Origin: Pseudomonadota bacterium
GTDB taxonomy: Bacteria; Pseudomonadota; Gammaproteobacteria; Steroidobacterales; Steroidobacteraceae
Length of the DNA stretch: 50,727 bases
Assembly (NCBI GenBank): GCA_021787615.1
Contig: JAJYLP010000014.1
Location: forward strand, 1-50,727
Reading direction: 5' to 3'
The notes under the pieces were generated by a model that was given only the letters and a program-made list of their open reading frames with translations, searched no databases and was not told the DNA's origin. How positions within the stretch are numbered: the first letter of the stretch is position 1; every line of letters begins with the position of its first letter. The translations under genes were made by a program, and so were the position numbers. Below, one piece after another: positions 41,492-50,569 of this stretch.

Positions 41492-43570
41492 CTATCGACC
41501 GGTGGTCAGCTCCTGCACCAGCGCGTGCGCGTGGTAGACGTGCTCGAGCGCCGCCAGGATGATGGCGCTGTCGACCGCCACGGCGCGATTGTTCTTGCCG
41601 TCGTACCAGAACGCCCCGCCGAGTGAGGGCGGATTGCCGTCGAAGATGAGTCCGACCAGCCGCCCGTCCCGGTCGATCACGGGGCTGCCCGAATTACCGC
41701 CGACGATATCGTTGCTCGAGACGAAATTCATCGGCGTCGCGGGATTCAGCCGGTCCTTCGCGGCGAGCCACGCCGGGCTGAGCTTCAGCGGGTCATAGTT
41801 GCGCGCGTGCTTGTAGAGCCCCGCCACCGTGGTGAACGGTGGAACGGGCTTGCCCTCGCGCAGCCAGCCCGTCACCCTGCCGTAGGAGAGCCGCTCGGTG
41901 AAGGTCGCATCCGGGTAGACGCTCGTCCCGTACAGCGCAAAGCGCAGCCGCGCGATCTTGGCGGTATTCGCCTCGACCGGCGCCATGACCTCATCCTCGT
42001 ACGTCTTATGCAGCTTCAGGTAATAGGGCAGCATCTGGCGCGCCAGTGCGATCATCGGATCGCCGGAGGCGGCGACGGCTTTCTCTCCACCGCTCCACAG
42101 AGCCTTGCGCACCGCGACGTCCGCAAGCTTCGTGCCGCCCACGGCCTGGGCCGCTACCTGCTCGGGCGAGTCCTTCTCGAACAGCCTCACGCAGATCGGG
42201 GCATCGGAGCCCATCAGGTCGCGCATCATGGTGAGCGAGGCGCCGAGCATGAGCGCGTCATAGTGTGGATGCACCGGCGCAGGAGAGAACAGCTGCTGCT
42301 CGAGCAGCGGCAGATTCGCCGCCCGGTAAGCGCTGATGCGCCGCGCATCCGGCAGCGTCCGTTCGTGTGCGCCGAGCACGATCTGAAAGGCTATGTCGAA
42401 CAGGCGCGCAGCGAAACCGCCGTGACGGACGATCATGAAGTAAGGCATGAACATCGCGGCACCGCGCCGCTCAGCCGCGGCAATGGCGTGCCACGCGCCG
42501 CCGTACTCGCGCCGCAGGCGTGCGCTCGCGGCCACCTTGGCGCGCAACATCCTCTCCTGGCGCTCCTTGCGGGCGAACTGCCGCTCGTCATTGAGCGCCG
42601 CGAGCTGCCCGTCGATCGACTTGATCGCGTTGTCCACGAAGAACAGGGTGCCGCTCGCGACCTCGGCATTGTGCGCATTCTCGGCGGAGAACGCCTCGAG
42701 CAGTCCCTGCTCGTGCGCCAGAAACTGCAGCAGCTGCGGGAAAACCGGGTAGCGCAGCGTCTTCAGTTGCGCGATGGTGTCGTCCCGCTCGGTCGCGCCG
42801 GGGTTGCCCGAGGTGAACACCAGCTCCCCGGCGCGCGGCCCGCTCCCCGAGAGCCGGAAATACTCCGGCGTGTGCGCCGGCTTGCCGTGCACATACACGC
42901 GCAGCAGGCTGAGGTCATAGTCATAGCGCGGGTAGTTGAAGTTATCCGGGTAGCCGCCGAAGAACGAGGTGTCCTGGCTCGGCACGAACACGAGGCGCAC
43001 ATCCTGATAGCGCCGGTACTTGTAGAGCCAGTCCTGGCCGCCGTGGTAAAGATGAACCACCTGGCAGCGCCATTGGTGCGCATCGCCCGCGACGCAGGCG
43101 GCTTCCAGGCGGCTCGAGACCGTGCGCAGGGCCTGCGCGTAGGCGGCGCCGCTCGTGCCCCGTGTCGCCCGATTGACCGCGGCCGTCACGTTGCGCTCGC
43201 TCACGAGCTGTTCGACCTCCATCGCCGGGCATTTGAGCTCCTGCTGACGACTGGCGGCATAGAAATAGTGCGCCATCAGATTGTGCCCCGGGCGTGACAG
43301 CCCCTCCAGACACCCCACGGCGCAGTGATGATTGCTGAGGACCAGACCGTGCGGCGAGACGAACGAGCCCGAACAGCCCTCGGCGAGGCGCACCGAGGCG
43401 AGCTGCACGCGACGGATCCATTGCGCGCTCGGCGTGAAGCCGAAGCGCCGCTGCAGCGTCGCGACCGGCAGGTTCGACAGCGGCCACATGCCCTCCCCGG
43501 CGTGCGCCGCACTCATCATAAACAGAGCCAGCATCAGGCTGGCCAGAAGCGCCTCACCCTTATTTTTCAT
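41492..43570 (-). CDS. S46-family dipeptidyl-peptidase (DPP7/DPP11 type)
   Basis: The 692-residue exported protease begins 'MKNKGEALLASLMLALFMMS...AHA', a signal peptide. The chymotrypsin-like triad is visible: His in 'LVLSNHHCAVGCLE', Asp in 'RYDYDLSLLRVY' and Ser in 'IVGGNSGSPVIDRDG'. The segment 'GMWPLSNLPVATLQRRFGF' is the family's N-terminal start. 'LVGLIFDGNPPSL' after the Ser resembles DPP7 (Gly in FDGN) rather than Asp/Glu-specific DPP11 (Arg), so hydrophobic P1 residues are more likely. ATG 43570 follows GGAGGGG. Such enzymes help asaccharolytic bacteria take up dipeptides. It is divergent from the minor-pilin operon. Confidence 0.92.
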   Translation of the reverse strand: MKNKGEALLASLMLALFMMSAAHAGEGMWPLSNLPVATLQRRFGFTPSAQWIRRVQLASVRLAEGCSGSFVSPHGLVLSNHHCAVGCLEGLSRPGHNLMAHYFYAASRQQELKCPAMEVEQLVSERNVTAAVNRATRGTSGAAYAQALRTVSSRLEAACVAGDAHQWRCQVVHLYHGGQDWLYKYRRYQDVRLVFVPSQDTSFFGGYPDNFNYPRYDYDLSLLRVYVHGKPAHTPEYFRLSGSGPRAGELVFTSGNPGATERDDTIAQLKTLRYPVFPQLLQFLAHEQGLLEAFSAENAHNAEVASGTLFFVDNAIKSIDGQLAALNDERQFARKERQERMLRAKVAASARLRREYGGAWHAIAAAERRGAAMFMPYFMIVRHGGFAARLFDIAFQIVLGAHERTLPDARRISAYRAANLPLLEQQLFSPAPVHPHYDALMLGASLTMMRDLMGSDAPICVRLFEKDSPEQVAAQAVGGTKLADVAVRKALWSGGEKAVAASGDPMIALARQMLPYYLKLHKTYEDEVMAPVEANTAKIARLRFALYGTSVYPDATFTERLSYGRVTGWLREGKPVPPFTTVAGLYKHARNYDPLKLSPAWLAAKDRLNPATPMNFVSSNDIVGGNSGSPVIDRDGRLVGLIFDGNPPSLGGAFWYDGKNNRAVAVDSAIILAALEHVYHAHALVQELTTGR

Positions 43571-43935
43571 AACCCCTCCGGCGCCCGCGGCGCTTGGCTC
43601 GCCCGCCGCGGGAATGCTGCGGCGCGCGACGGCAAGGATAGACACTCGGGTCGATTTTGCAAAGTGTGCGCGCCGGCAGCGGCGCCGCGCAGCGCTCTTG
43701 GAATTCAATTACTTGCAAATTGGACCGCCGTCCAGTGCGATCCGCGGCCGCCCTCTGGCTCCCCTTGAGGCGTCACCAACGCACGCGCTGCGCGCGCATC
43801 CCAACTGTGACGCGCATCACACTCGATGCGCCCGGCCGCTCATCGGCGCGAACCGGCCGTTGGTCGGAGGGGACGGATCGACATAGCGCGCACGGGTAAA
43901 GTAACGCTCAACAGGGAGCAACGATCAGTACAACC
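43571..43935. other. Divergent region between the S46 peptidase and the pilin operon
   Basis: Contains the CRP/Vfr-type site listed separately. No gene was found; open frames are shadows. Confidence 0.4.
43806..43821 (+). promoter_or_regulatory. Perfect CRP/Vfr-type site upstream of the minor-pilin operon
   Basis: TGTGA-CGCGCA-TCACA matches the symmetric CRP/Vfr/Clp consensus TGTGA-N6-TCACA at all ten defined positions. It lies 115 bp before the GTG of fimU and 235 bp before the divergent S46 gene start. Vfr and Clp control type IV pili in related bacteria, so cAMP- or c-di-GMP-linked control is a sensible inference. Confidence 0.7.
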
Positions 43936-44535
43936 GTGAATACGCCACGCACACTGTCGGCTCAATTGCGAAAGCGCTTCGGCACTGCGCTGCGCCAGAG
44001 CGGCGTGACGCTGTTCGAGCTCCTCGTCGTCATGATGATCGTGGCCATACTGGCTGGGATCGGGATCCCGACCTACCGCTACATCACGACCTCGAGCCGC
44101 ATGAGCGGCGAGATGAATGCCCTGCTCGGCGATCTGCAGTACGCGCGCTCGGAGGCCGTGCGCGAGGGCGAGCCCGTGACGGTGTGCGTCGCGGGCAGCA
44201 CCACCAGCCCCTATTCGTGCGCGGGAACGGGCGCCACGTCCTGGCAGGACGGCTGGATCGTGTTCTCCGACCTCAGTGACAATCAGACCATCGGTGGCAA
44301 TGATGCGGTGCTGCGCGTGCAGCCCGCATTCACCGACGGTGACGTCTTCAAATCCAATCAAGACGTCAGCTCCATCACGTTCAATCGCGAGGGCTTCGCG
44401 TACACCGGAGTCTCGAAAGTGACCATTACGCTGACTGACTCGAGCGGCAACGTCGATTACACGCGCTGCATGTACATCGCCGAGTCGGGCATGATGACCA
44501 CCACCTCGCACTCGATGAACACGAGTTGCCCATGA
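43936..44535 (+). CDS. fimU: Type IV minor pilin FimU/FimT (GspH family)
   Basis: The 199-residue protein has a type III signal peptide with cleavage in 'RQSGVTLFELLVVMMIVAI' (G|V, Glu at +5) and a GspH-like C-terminal domain ('MSGEMNALLGDLQYARSEAV', 'DGWIVFSDL'). Cysteines are present for disulfides. FimU initiates and primes pilus assembly with PilV, PilW and PilX. The start is GTG 43936, with AGGGAG rather far upstream (about 16 nt). It overlaps pilV by the ATGA at 44532 and begins the six-gene operon under the CRP-type site. Confidence 0.9.
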   Translation: MNTPRTLSAQLRKRFGTALRQSGVTLFELLVVMMIVAILAGIGIPTYRYITTSSRMSGEMNALLGDLQYARSEAVREGEPVTVCVAGSTTSPYSCAGTGATSWQDGWIVFSDLSDNQTIGGNDAVLRVQPAFTDGDVFKSNQDVSSITFNREGFAYTGVSKVTITLTDSSGNVDYTRCMYIAESGMMTTTSHSMNTSCP

Positions 44536-45167
44536 GACACCCGACGCATCGGCGCGCTGCGCGCGGCTTCAGCATGGTCGAAGTGCTGGTGGCGCTGATC
44601 ATCATCGCCGTCGGGCTGCTCGGCATCGCCAAAATGCAGGCCCTGCTGCTGGCGAACACCGGCGTGTCGCGCACCCGCGCGCTGATCGCGCTGGAAGCCT
44701 CGAGCCTCGCTTCCTCGATGCATGCCGACCGCAGCTACTGGGCGAGTGCAGCGAGCTGGGGGAACGTGCCCGGCGGACTGACGGTGAGCATCAATCCGTT
44801 GGCGTCCACCCCGGTGAGCGCCAGCGACACGGCGCTGCAGTCGGCGATCGGGGCGGCGAGCGGCGCCTCCGGGGGCTCACCGTCGATCACCGGCACCGGC
44901 GCGCCGGCGGCCTGCGAAACGGGCGGCGCGCTCGCGCCGTGCTCGACGGTCAATATGGCCGCCTACCAGCTCACGCAGTGGGAGCAGGCCATGTCGAACC
45001 TGGTGGGCAATGCTCAGAGCGTCATCGCGTGCAATCAGATCAACAACGTCGTCACCTGCACGATCACGGTGACCTGGACCGAGAACACGGTCAACGCCAA
45101 CGCGCAGGAGCAGCAAAACGGCACTGCGTTCCTCAACCAGACCTATCAGCTGGTGGTGAACCCATGA
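44532..45167 (+). CDS. pilV: Type IV minor pilin PilV
   Basis: The 211-residue prepilin-like protein has the cleavage motif in 'RAARGFSMVEVLVALIIIAV' (G|F with Glu +5). The helix and 'GLLGIAKMQALLLANT' follow, the hallmark of PilV. The C-terminal part is Ala, Thr and Asn-rich with four Cys. ATG 44532 overlaps the fimU stop in ATGA; the TTG at 44526 is unlikely. It is part of the tip complex with FimU, PilW and PilX. Confidence 0.9.
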   Translation: MRHPTHRRAARGFSMVEVLVALIIIAVGLLGIAKMQALLLANTGVSRTRALIALEASSLASSMHADRSYWASAASWGNVPGGLTVSINPLASTPVSASDTALQSAIGAASGASGGSPSITGTGAPAACETGGALAPCSTVNMAAYQLTQWEQAMSNLVGNAQSVIACNQINNVVTCTITVTWTENTVNANAQEQQNGTAFLNQTYQLVVNP

Positions 45168-45991
45168 TCGGCGCCTCACCCATGCCATGCGCGCGCCTCG
45201 GGCTTCGCCGGCAGGCCGGCTACTCGATGATCGAGCTGATCATCGCGATCGCCATCGCCATCTTTCTGATCGGCGGCGTGATGATCGTCGAGCAGAGCAT
45301 GCACAACTCCTATTCGGACCAGAGCGGCCTGTCCCAGATCGAGGACACCGAGCGCTTCACGATGACGATGCTGAGCGAGATCACGCAGGCGGCCGGCTAC
45401 TACCCGGACCCCGCGAAGATCACGGCGGCGACTGCGCTGCCCCAGGACACGACCAATGCGCCGAACGCCACGAACGATGCGCTGTCTTTCCAGCCGCAGC
45501 AGCTGGTTGACGGCGTTGCGGGCACCACCACGGTAAACGGCTCAACCGTCGGCAACGATACGCTTGCGGTCCGCTACATGACCGACAGCGGCGACGGCAT
45601 CTCGATGTGCGACGGCAGCACGAACACCAGCGGCGGCCCGGTCGCCTGGGTCAACTACTTCTACGTCGAGAGTGACGCGACGGGCAGCTATCTCTATTGC
45701 ATCGTGCAGAACGAGACGAGCGCGGGGCAATGGGGCACGCCGGTGCAGCTGGCGAGCAACGTGCAGGCCATGCAAATCTGGTACGGCCTCAGCACCACCG
45801 GCGGCAACAACGTGGACACCTATGTCCCTGCGGCGGACATGATTACGAGCACCCAGTGGATGGAAGTCTCATCGGTGGAGGTGCTGCTGACCTACACGAA
45901 TCCGCTGTACGCGAAATTCAACGGGCACGGGCAGCCGCCCGTGCTGCTGTTCACCAAAGTCATCGACATCATGAGTCGTACCGGATCATGA
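45164..45991 (+). CDS. pilW: Type IV minor pilin PilW
   Basis: The 275-residue protein has the prepilin motif 'RQAGYSMIELIIAIAIAIFL' with Glu +5 (G|YSMIE) and 'QIEDTERFTMTMLSEITQAA' typical of PilW ('GR.A...L...IR.AGY'). Its C terminus ends in 'VEVLLTYTNPLYA'. ATG 45164 overlaps the pilV stop by ATGA, so translation is coupled. It works in the minor-pilin tip complex. Confidence 0.9.
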   Translation: MIGASPMPCARLGLRRQAGYSMIELIIAIAIAIFLIGGVMIVEQSMHNSYSDQSGLSQIEDTERFTMTMLSEITQAAGYYPDPAKITAATALPQDTTNAPNATNDALSFQPQQLVDGVAGTTTVNGSTVGNDTLAVRYMTDSGDGISMCDGSTNTSGGPVAWVNYFYVESDATGSYLYCIVQNETSAGQWGTPVQLASNVQAMQIWYGLSTTGGNNVDTYVPAADMITSTQWMEVSSVEVLLTYTNPLYAKFNGHGQPPVLLFTKVIDIMSRTGS

Positions 45992-46605
45992 ACCTGAAGT
46001 GCATAATGGGCCGCAGCGGCCGCATCGAGCGCGGCATGGTGCTCATCACGACGCTCCTGCTGCTGATCGTGATCACGATCTTGGCGCTGACGATGTTCCG
46101 CGGCGCGGGCCTGGAGAACGTCATCGCCGGCAACACGCTCGATAAGCAGCGGGCCCTGCAGGCCGCCGACAGCGCCCAGGAGTACGCCGAGCAGTGGCTG
46201 CTCACCAGCGCCATCGCGCAGCCACAGCAGCCGCTGCAGACCACCGACTGCCAGTCGAACCCGGCGCTGACCACCGTCACGATCGCCCCGGTGATCTGCA
46301 ATGCCGCCCTCTCGATGCAGGTCAACGGCGGGCAGGCCGCCGATGTGCCCTGGTATATCGGCGGCACCCAGGTCGGATTCCCGTACAACCCGGGAGCGGC
46401 GCTCACCACCAGCACGAGCGGCGGCCCGAACACCCTCTACGGCCTTCCGACCGCGTACATTGCCGAGCTCGGACCGGACCTGACCCAGGCCGCCACCACC
46501 GATTACGTGGTGGACGCCTGGTCCTACGGCGGCTCGCCAAACACGATCGCCGTGGTCGAGAGCACGTACCGGATTCACAGTCTAGTCACGCAGCCGCCTC
46601 TCTGA
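45988..46605 (+). CDS. pilX: Type IV pilus assembly protein PilX
   Basis: The 205-residue protein starts 'ERGMVLITTLLLLIVITILA' and then 'LTMFRGAGLENVIAGNTLDK', the PilX signature (G|MVLI.. with hydrophobic helix, no Glu+5 as in PilX). 'RALQAADSAQEYAEQWLL' is the conserved A-x2-A-x-E helix of PilX. It overlaps pilW by ATGA. In Pseudomonas PilX links the pseudopilins to PilY1. Confidence 0.88.
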   Translation: MNLKCIMGRSGRIERGMVLITTLLLLIVITILALTMFRGAGLENVIAGNTLDKQRALQAADSAQEYAEQWLLTSAIAQPQQPLQTTDCQSNPALTTVTIAPVICNAALSMQVNGGQAADVPWYIGGTQVGFPYNPGAALTTSTSGGPNTLYGLPTAYIAELGPDLTQAATTDYVVDAWSYGGSPNTIAVVESTYRIHSLVTQPPL

Positions 46606-46622
46606 GCGAGCGGAGGTCACCG

Positions 46623-49600
46623 ATGTTTCGCACCAAGACATGGTTAACGCTGCTGCTGGCGGCCTGCGCACTCCACGGCATCGCGGCCCGCGCGAACGTC
46701 AACGTCGAGGAGGATTTCACGGGCACGACGACGCAGAACCCGTGGTACTTCTTCAACGGCGCTTGCCTGACCGCGAGCAGCGCGAGCTCGACGGCCGCGC
46801 CGGGCCCCGGCACACCGCCCGGCTGCACGGCCGACACCTACTACAATGAGAACCTGGTCGGCGGGTACAACGGCACGTCGGGCACCACACAGACGCTGCC
46901 GGACCCAGTCGGCGACGGGGCGCTGCGCTTCACCAATGGCTGTCTGTATGACGGCGATTGCAACAACGGCGGCAAGGCTCAGAACGGCGCGATCGTTTCC
47001 GCCGACACGTTCTCCACCAACCAGGGTCTCGACATCACCTTCAAGACCGTCACCTATCGCGGCGACTCCGGCGGCGCGAACGGCGACGGTGCCGACGGCA
47101 TGAGTTTCTTCCTGATCGATGCCAGCCAGTGGTCGCCGGATGTGGACCCGATTGGCTCCTGGGGCGGCAGTCTCGGCTACTCCTGCTCGAACTCGAACCC
47201 CGATTACCACGGCATGATCGGCGCGTATTTGGGTCTCGGCATCGATGAGTTTGGAAACTTCCTCAACGGCACGTCCAACACGCTTAACGAGAACAGCATG
47301 TGGACCAGCGGCGACAACACCGCCTCTGGGGGCGGCTACGAGCCGAACCGCATCGGCATACGCGGCGCCGGCAGCATCGCCTACCCGTGGCTCAATCAGA
47401 ACTATCCGGACGATTACCCGAACTCGCTGTCCTCCTCCAATCAGCAAGCGGCGGTGCACGCGACCTGCGCGAGCGGCTACGTCTGGAATTATTCTGATCC
47501 GAGCAGCCCGCAGGAGACCTCGACCCCGGTCATGGATTACCCGGCGATCCCGAACGCCTATGAGGTGATTTCGAGCAAGATCGCCGACGAGTATTCGAGC
47601 GGCGGCTATTCCCGGCAGAAAGCAACGCCCATCACCTACCACCTGAAGATCACCTCGAACGGACTGCTCAGCCTCTGGTATAGCTACAACGGCGGCTCGT
47701 GGATCGGCGTGCTGGAGAACCAGAACATCACCAACTCGAACGGACCGCTGCCCGATGCGCTGCGCTTCGGGTTCGCGGGCTCGACCGGCGGGGACAGCAA
47801 TATCCATGAGCTGCTGTGCTTCAAGGCCACCCCGGCGACGCAGTCCTTGAGCTCCTCGACCGTCAACCAGGAGGAGTCCTCGCGCGTCGAGAACGGCTCG
47901 CAGGCCTACTTCAGCTACTACGATCCGTCGGACTGGACCGGGGATCTCACCGCCTACGAGCTGCTCACCGGCAGCACCGGGGCGCTCACCATCGCCTCGG
48001 CGGCCAACTGGGACGCCTCGTGCGTACTGACCGGAGTCCCAAGCGGCAGCACCTGCCCGAGCACGGGCCAGTCCGGGAAAATCGCCGCCGAGGCGCCGGC
48101 GAGCCGCGTGATGCTCACCTGGAGCGGCGCTGCCGGCATCCCCTTCGAGTGGTCGAGCCTCAGCACCGCCGAGCAGGGGGCGCTTGATGCCGGCAACACC
48201 ACCACGGTGGGCCAGGATCGCCTCGACTATCTGCGCGGCGACCGCAGCAACGAGATGACCTCCTCGGGAACCGGACTGTTCCGCGACCGCGACAGCGTGC
48301 TCGGCGACATCGTCGACTCGAGCCCGGCGTGGGTCGGGCCGCCCTCGAAGATGATCTACAGCGCCTACGAGTTTCCCACCACTTGGCAGGACGATCTGTA
48401 CCCGACGGCCACCATGCCGGAGAACTCGGGCCAGTCGTATTCCCAATACGTCTCGGCTGAGGCCACGCGGCTGAATGTGGTCTACGTCGGGGCGAACGAC
48501 GGCTTCCTGCACGGCTTTTCCGCCGGCTCCTACGATTCGACCGGCACGGTTTACAACAGCTCGACGAACACCGGCCAGGAGGTCCTCGCCTACATGCCGC
48601 AGGGCGTGCTCGATGACATCCACAACTCGAGCAACGCCAACCTCGACTATTCCAATCCCCAGTACGGCCACAACTTCTACGTTGATGCCACCCCGGGGGT
48701 CGGCGACCTGTACTACAACGGCGCCTGGCACACCTGGCTGGTGAGCGGCCTCGGCGCCGGCGGCGCGGAGATTTTCGCGCTCGATGTGACCAACTCCGCC
48801 AATTTCACCGAGAGCAACGCAGCGAATGTCGTCATCGGCGACTGGACGCCCGCGACGCTCGCCTGCGCCAACCTGTCCGGCTGCGGCAACAACCTGGGCA
48901 ATACCTATGGCACGCCGGTCATCCGCCGCCTGCACAACGGCGACTGGGGCATTATTTTCGGCAACGGTCTCGGCAGCAAGAGCGGGGATGCGGGCATCTA
49001 CGTCATGACCATCAATCCGAGCACCGCCGCCATCACGACGTATTACCTCTCGACCGGCCAGGCGGGGACGAACGACGGCATCGCCTACGTCTCACCCGTC
49101 GCCATGGCCGGCGACCACATCACCGACTACGTCTACGCGGGTGACGTGAACGGCAATGTCTGGCGCTTCGACCTGACCAGCAACAACCCGTCCAACTGGG
49201 CCGTCACCCCGGGGCCAATCTTCACGACCCCAAGCGGCCAACCGATCACCTCCATGGTGCAGCCGGCGTTCGTGACCAATGCCTCGAGCGGTGCGATTCA
49301 GGTGATGCTCTACTTCGGCACCGGCGAGGAGTTCCCGATCACCAATTCCAGCGCGCCGAGCTTCGCGAGCGGCACGCAGTCGTTCTACGGCGTGTGGGAC
49401 TGGAACATGGACACCTGGAATGCGCACTCGCTCACACAGTTCGCGAGCCTGAGCCCGACGCAGATGACGAGCCTCACCGGCACGAGCGCGAGCACGCTGA
49501 GCGTCAGCAACCTCGTGCAGCAGACCGTGACCACCGACAGCTCCAATAACCGCAACATCGACACCAGCAATCCGATCTGCTGGGCGGGAACCCAGGCCTG

Positions 49601-50048
49601 CACCGGCACCGACAATCAATTTGGCTGGTACATCAATCTGCCGGGCTCGAACTCCGAGTACAACCAGACCACGAACGAGCAGGTCGTCTTCAATCCGCAG
49701 ATCATCAGCACGGCCGTGGTGTTCAACTCGACGCTGCCGGGCATCGACTCCCCGCTTGCCTGCAACACGGGCGCGGCGCAGGGCTGGACCTACGCGATCG
49801 ATGCGCGCACCGGCGGGCCGGTGCCCGACTTTTTCGTCAACAACGGCAACACCCACACGATCGCGTACCCGTCGGATGCGAGCGGTACCGACTCGGTGGT
49901 GACGACCACCGGAACCGACTCGAGCGGCGCGACGATCGTCAAGGATTGGCTCGTGTATCAGACCAACCTCGGCCAGCACGGCCAGCAGCAGATCAACACG
50001 GCCAACGACATCACCGGTTCGCGGGCCACCTGGATCGAATTGCGCTAG
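46623..50048 (+). CDS. pilY1: PilY1 with L-type-lectin-like N-terminal region
   Basis: The 1141-residue exported protein ends in the PilY1 beta-propeller (from about residue 530). It has 'LFRDRDSVLGDIVDSSPAWV', 'VVYVGANDGFLHGFSAG', 'EVLAYMPQGVLDDI', and a Ca-loop-like D-V-N-G-N in 'YVYAGDVNGNVWRFDL' near 836-850. Instead of the VWA domain of Pseudomonas PilY1, residues about 26-400 resemble a bacterial L-type lectin: 'VEEDFTGTTTQNPWYFFNGA', 'GADGMSFFLIDASQW', 'GSLGYSC' and 'GAYLGLGIDEFGNF', followed by 'ITYHLKITSNGLLSLWYSYN'. PilY1 acts in pilus extension and as tip adhesin, so a sugar ligand is plausible. ATG 46623 follows GGAGG at 8 nt. A signal peptide ends around 'IAARAN'. Confidence 0.88.
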   Translation: MFRTKTWLTLLLAACALHGIAARANVNVEEDFTGTTTQNPWYFFNGACLTASSASSTAAPGPGTPPGCTADTYYNENLVGGYNGTSGTTQTLPDPVGDGALRFTNGCLYDGDCNNGGKAQNGAIVSADTFSTNQGLDITFKTVTYRGDSGGANGDGADGMSFFLIDASQWSPDVDPIGSWGGSLGYSCSNSNPDYHGMIGAYLGLGIDEFGNFLNGTSNTLNENSMWTSGDNTASGGGYEPNRIGIRGAGSIAYPWLNQNYPDDYPNSLSSSNQQAAVHATCASGYVWNYSDPSSPQETSTPVMDYPAIPNAYEVISSKIADEYSSGGYSRQKATPITYHLKITSNGLLSLWYSYNGGSWIGVLENQNITNSNGPLPDALRFGFAGSTGGDSNIHELLCFKATPATQSLSSSTVNQEESSRVENGSQAYFSYYDPSDWTGDLTAYELLTGSTGALTIASAANWDASCVLTGVPSGSTCPSTGQSGKIAAEAPASRVMLTWSGAAGIPFEWSSLSTAEQGALDAGNTTTVGQDRLDYLRGDRSNEMTSSGTGLFRDRDSVLGDIVDSSPAWVGPPSKMIYSAYEFPTTWQDDLYPTATMPENSGQSYSQYVSAEATRLNVVYVGANDGFLHGFSAGSYDSTGTVYNSSTNTGQEVLAYMPQGVLDDIHNSSNANLDYSNPQYGHNFYVDATPGVGDLYYNGAWHTWLVSGLGAGGAEIFALDVTNSANFTESNAANVVIGDWTPATLACANLSGCGNNLGNTYGTPVIRRLHNGDWGIIFGNGLGSKSGDAGIYVMTINPSTAAITTYYLSTGQAGTNDGIAYVSPVAMAGDHITDYVYAGDVNGNVWRFDLTSNNPSNWAVTPGPIFTTPSGQPITSMVQPAFVTNASSGAIQVMLYFGTGEEFPITNSSAPSFASGTQSFYGVWDWNMDTWNAHSLTQFASLSPTQMTSLTGTSASTLSVSNLVQQTVTTDSSNNRNIDTSNPICWAGTQACTGTDNQFGWYINLPGSNSEYNQTTNEQVVFNPQIISTAVVFNSTLPGIDSPLACNTGAAQGWTYAIDARTGGPVPDFFVNNGNTHTIAYPSDASGTDSVVTTTGTDSSGATIVKDWLVYQTNLGQHGQQQINTANDITGSRATWIELR

Positions 50049-50059
50049 GATGAACTCCC

Positions 50060-50533
50060 ATGATGCGTAGACACTCTGACGATCGGTGTCGTGGCAAGCG
50101 GCGGCGCACGCGCGGCTTCACCCTCATCGAGCTGATGATCACCCTGGCAGTGGTGGCGATCCTCGCCGCCATCGCCTACCCGCTCTACGAGCATCAGATC
50201 GAGGAGTCGCGGCGCACGGATGCGCGCACGGCGCTGCTCGAGCTCGCCTCCCGCGAGCAGCGCTATTTCGCCACCAACAACGCCTACACCCAGAGCACGA
50301 GCGCGCTCGGTTACACCGCGGCCAACTGGCCGGTGGTCATCGGCAGCGGCTACTATGAGATCGCCGTGACGAGCGTGGACAATGCGGCGAACCCGCCGTC
50401 TTTCCTGTTGACGGCGACGGCGATCGGCACGCAGACCAATGACACCAGCTGCGCCACGTTCAGCGTGAATTCGGTCGGTCTGCAGGCGGCGCAGGATTCA
50501 TCGGGCGGCGACTCCACCGCGACCTGCTGGTAA
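50060..50533 (+). CDS. pilE: Type IV minor pilin PilE
   Basis: The 157-residue prepilin has the motif 'RGFTLIELMITLAVVAILAA' (G|FTLIE, Glu +5) and 'AYPLYEHQIEESRRTDARTA' with 'LASREQRYFATNNAYTQSTS', like PilE minor pilins found after pilY1 in Pseudomonas and Xanthomonas. Two Cys near the C terminus probably form the D-region disulfide. The start is the ATG at 50060 (an ATG-ATG pair), 11 bp after the pilY1 stop, with AGGA upstream. It is the last gene of the operon and is followed by a hairpin. Confidence 0.9.
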   Translation: MMRRHSDDRCRGKRRRTRGFTLIELMITLAVVAILAAIAYPLYEHQIEESRRTDARTALLELASREQRYFATNNAYTQSTSALGYTAANWPVVIGSGYYEIAVTSVDNAANPPSFLLTATAIGTQTNDTSCATFSVNSVGLQAAQDSSGGDSTATCW

Positions 50534-50542
50534 GACCGCAGC

Positions 50543-50569
50543 GCGGCGTGCCGCATCACGGCGCGCCGC
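50543..50569 (+). terminator. Hairpin after pilE
   Basis: An 11-bp G+C-rich stem with one G-T pair (GCGGCGTGCCG / CGGCGCGCCGC) and a CATCA loop begins 10 bp after the pilE stop. No T-run follows, so it is a candidate Rho-independent or mRNA-stabilising structure only. Confidence 0.45.
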
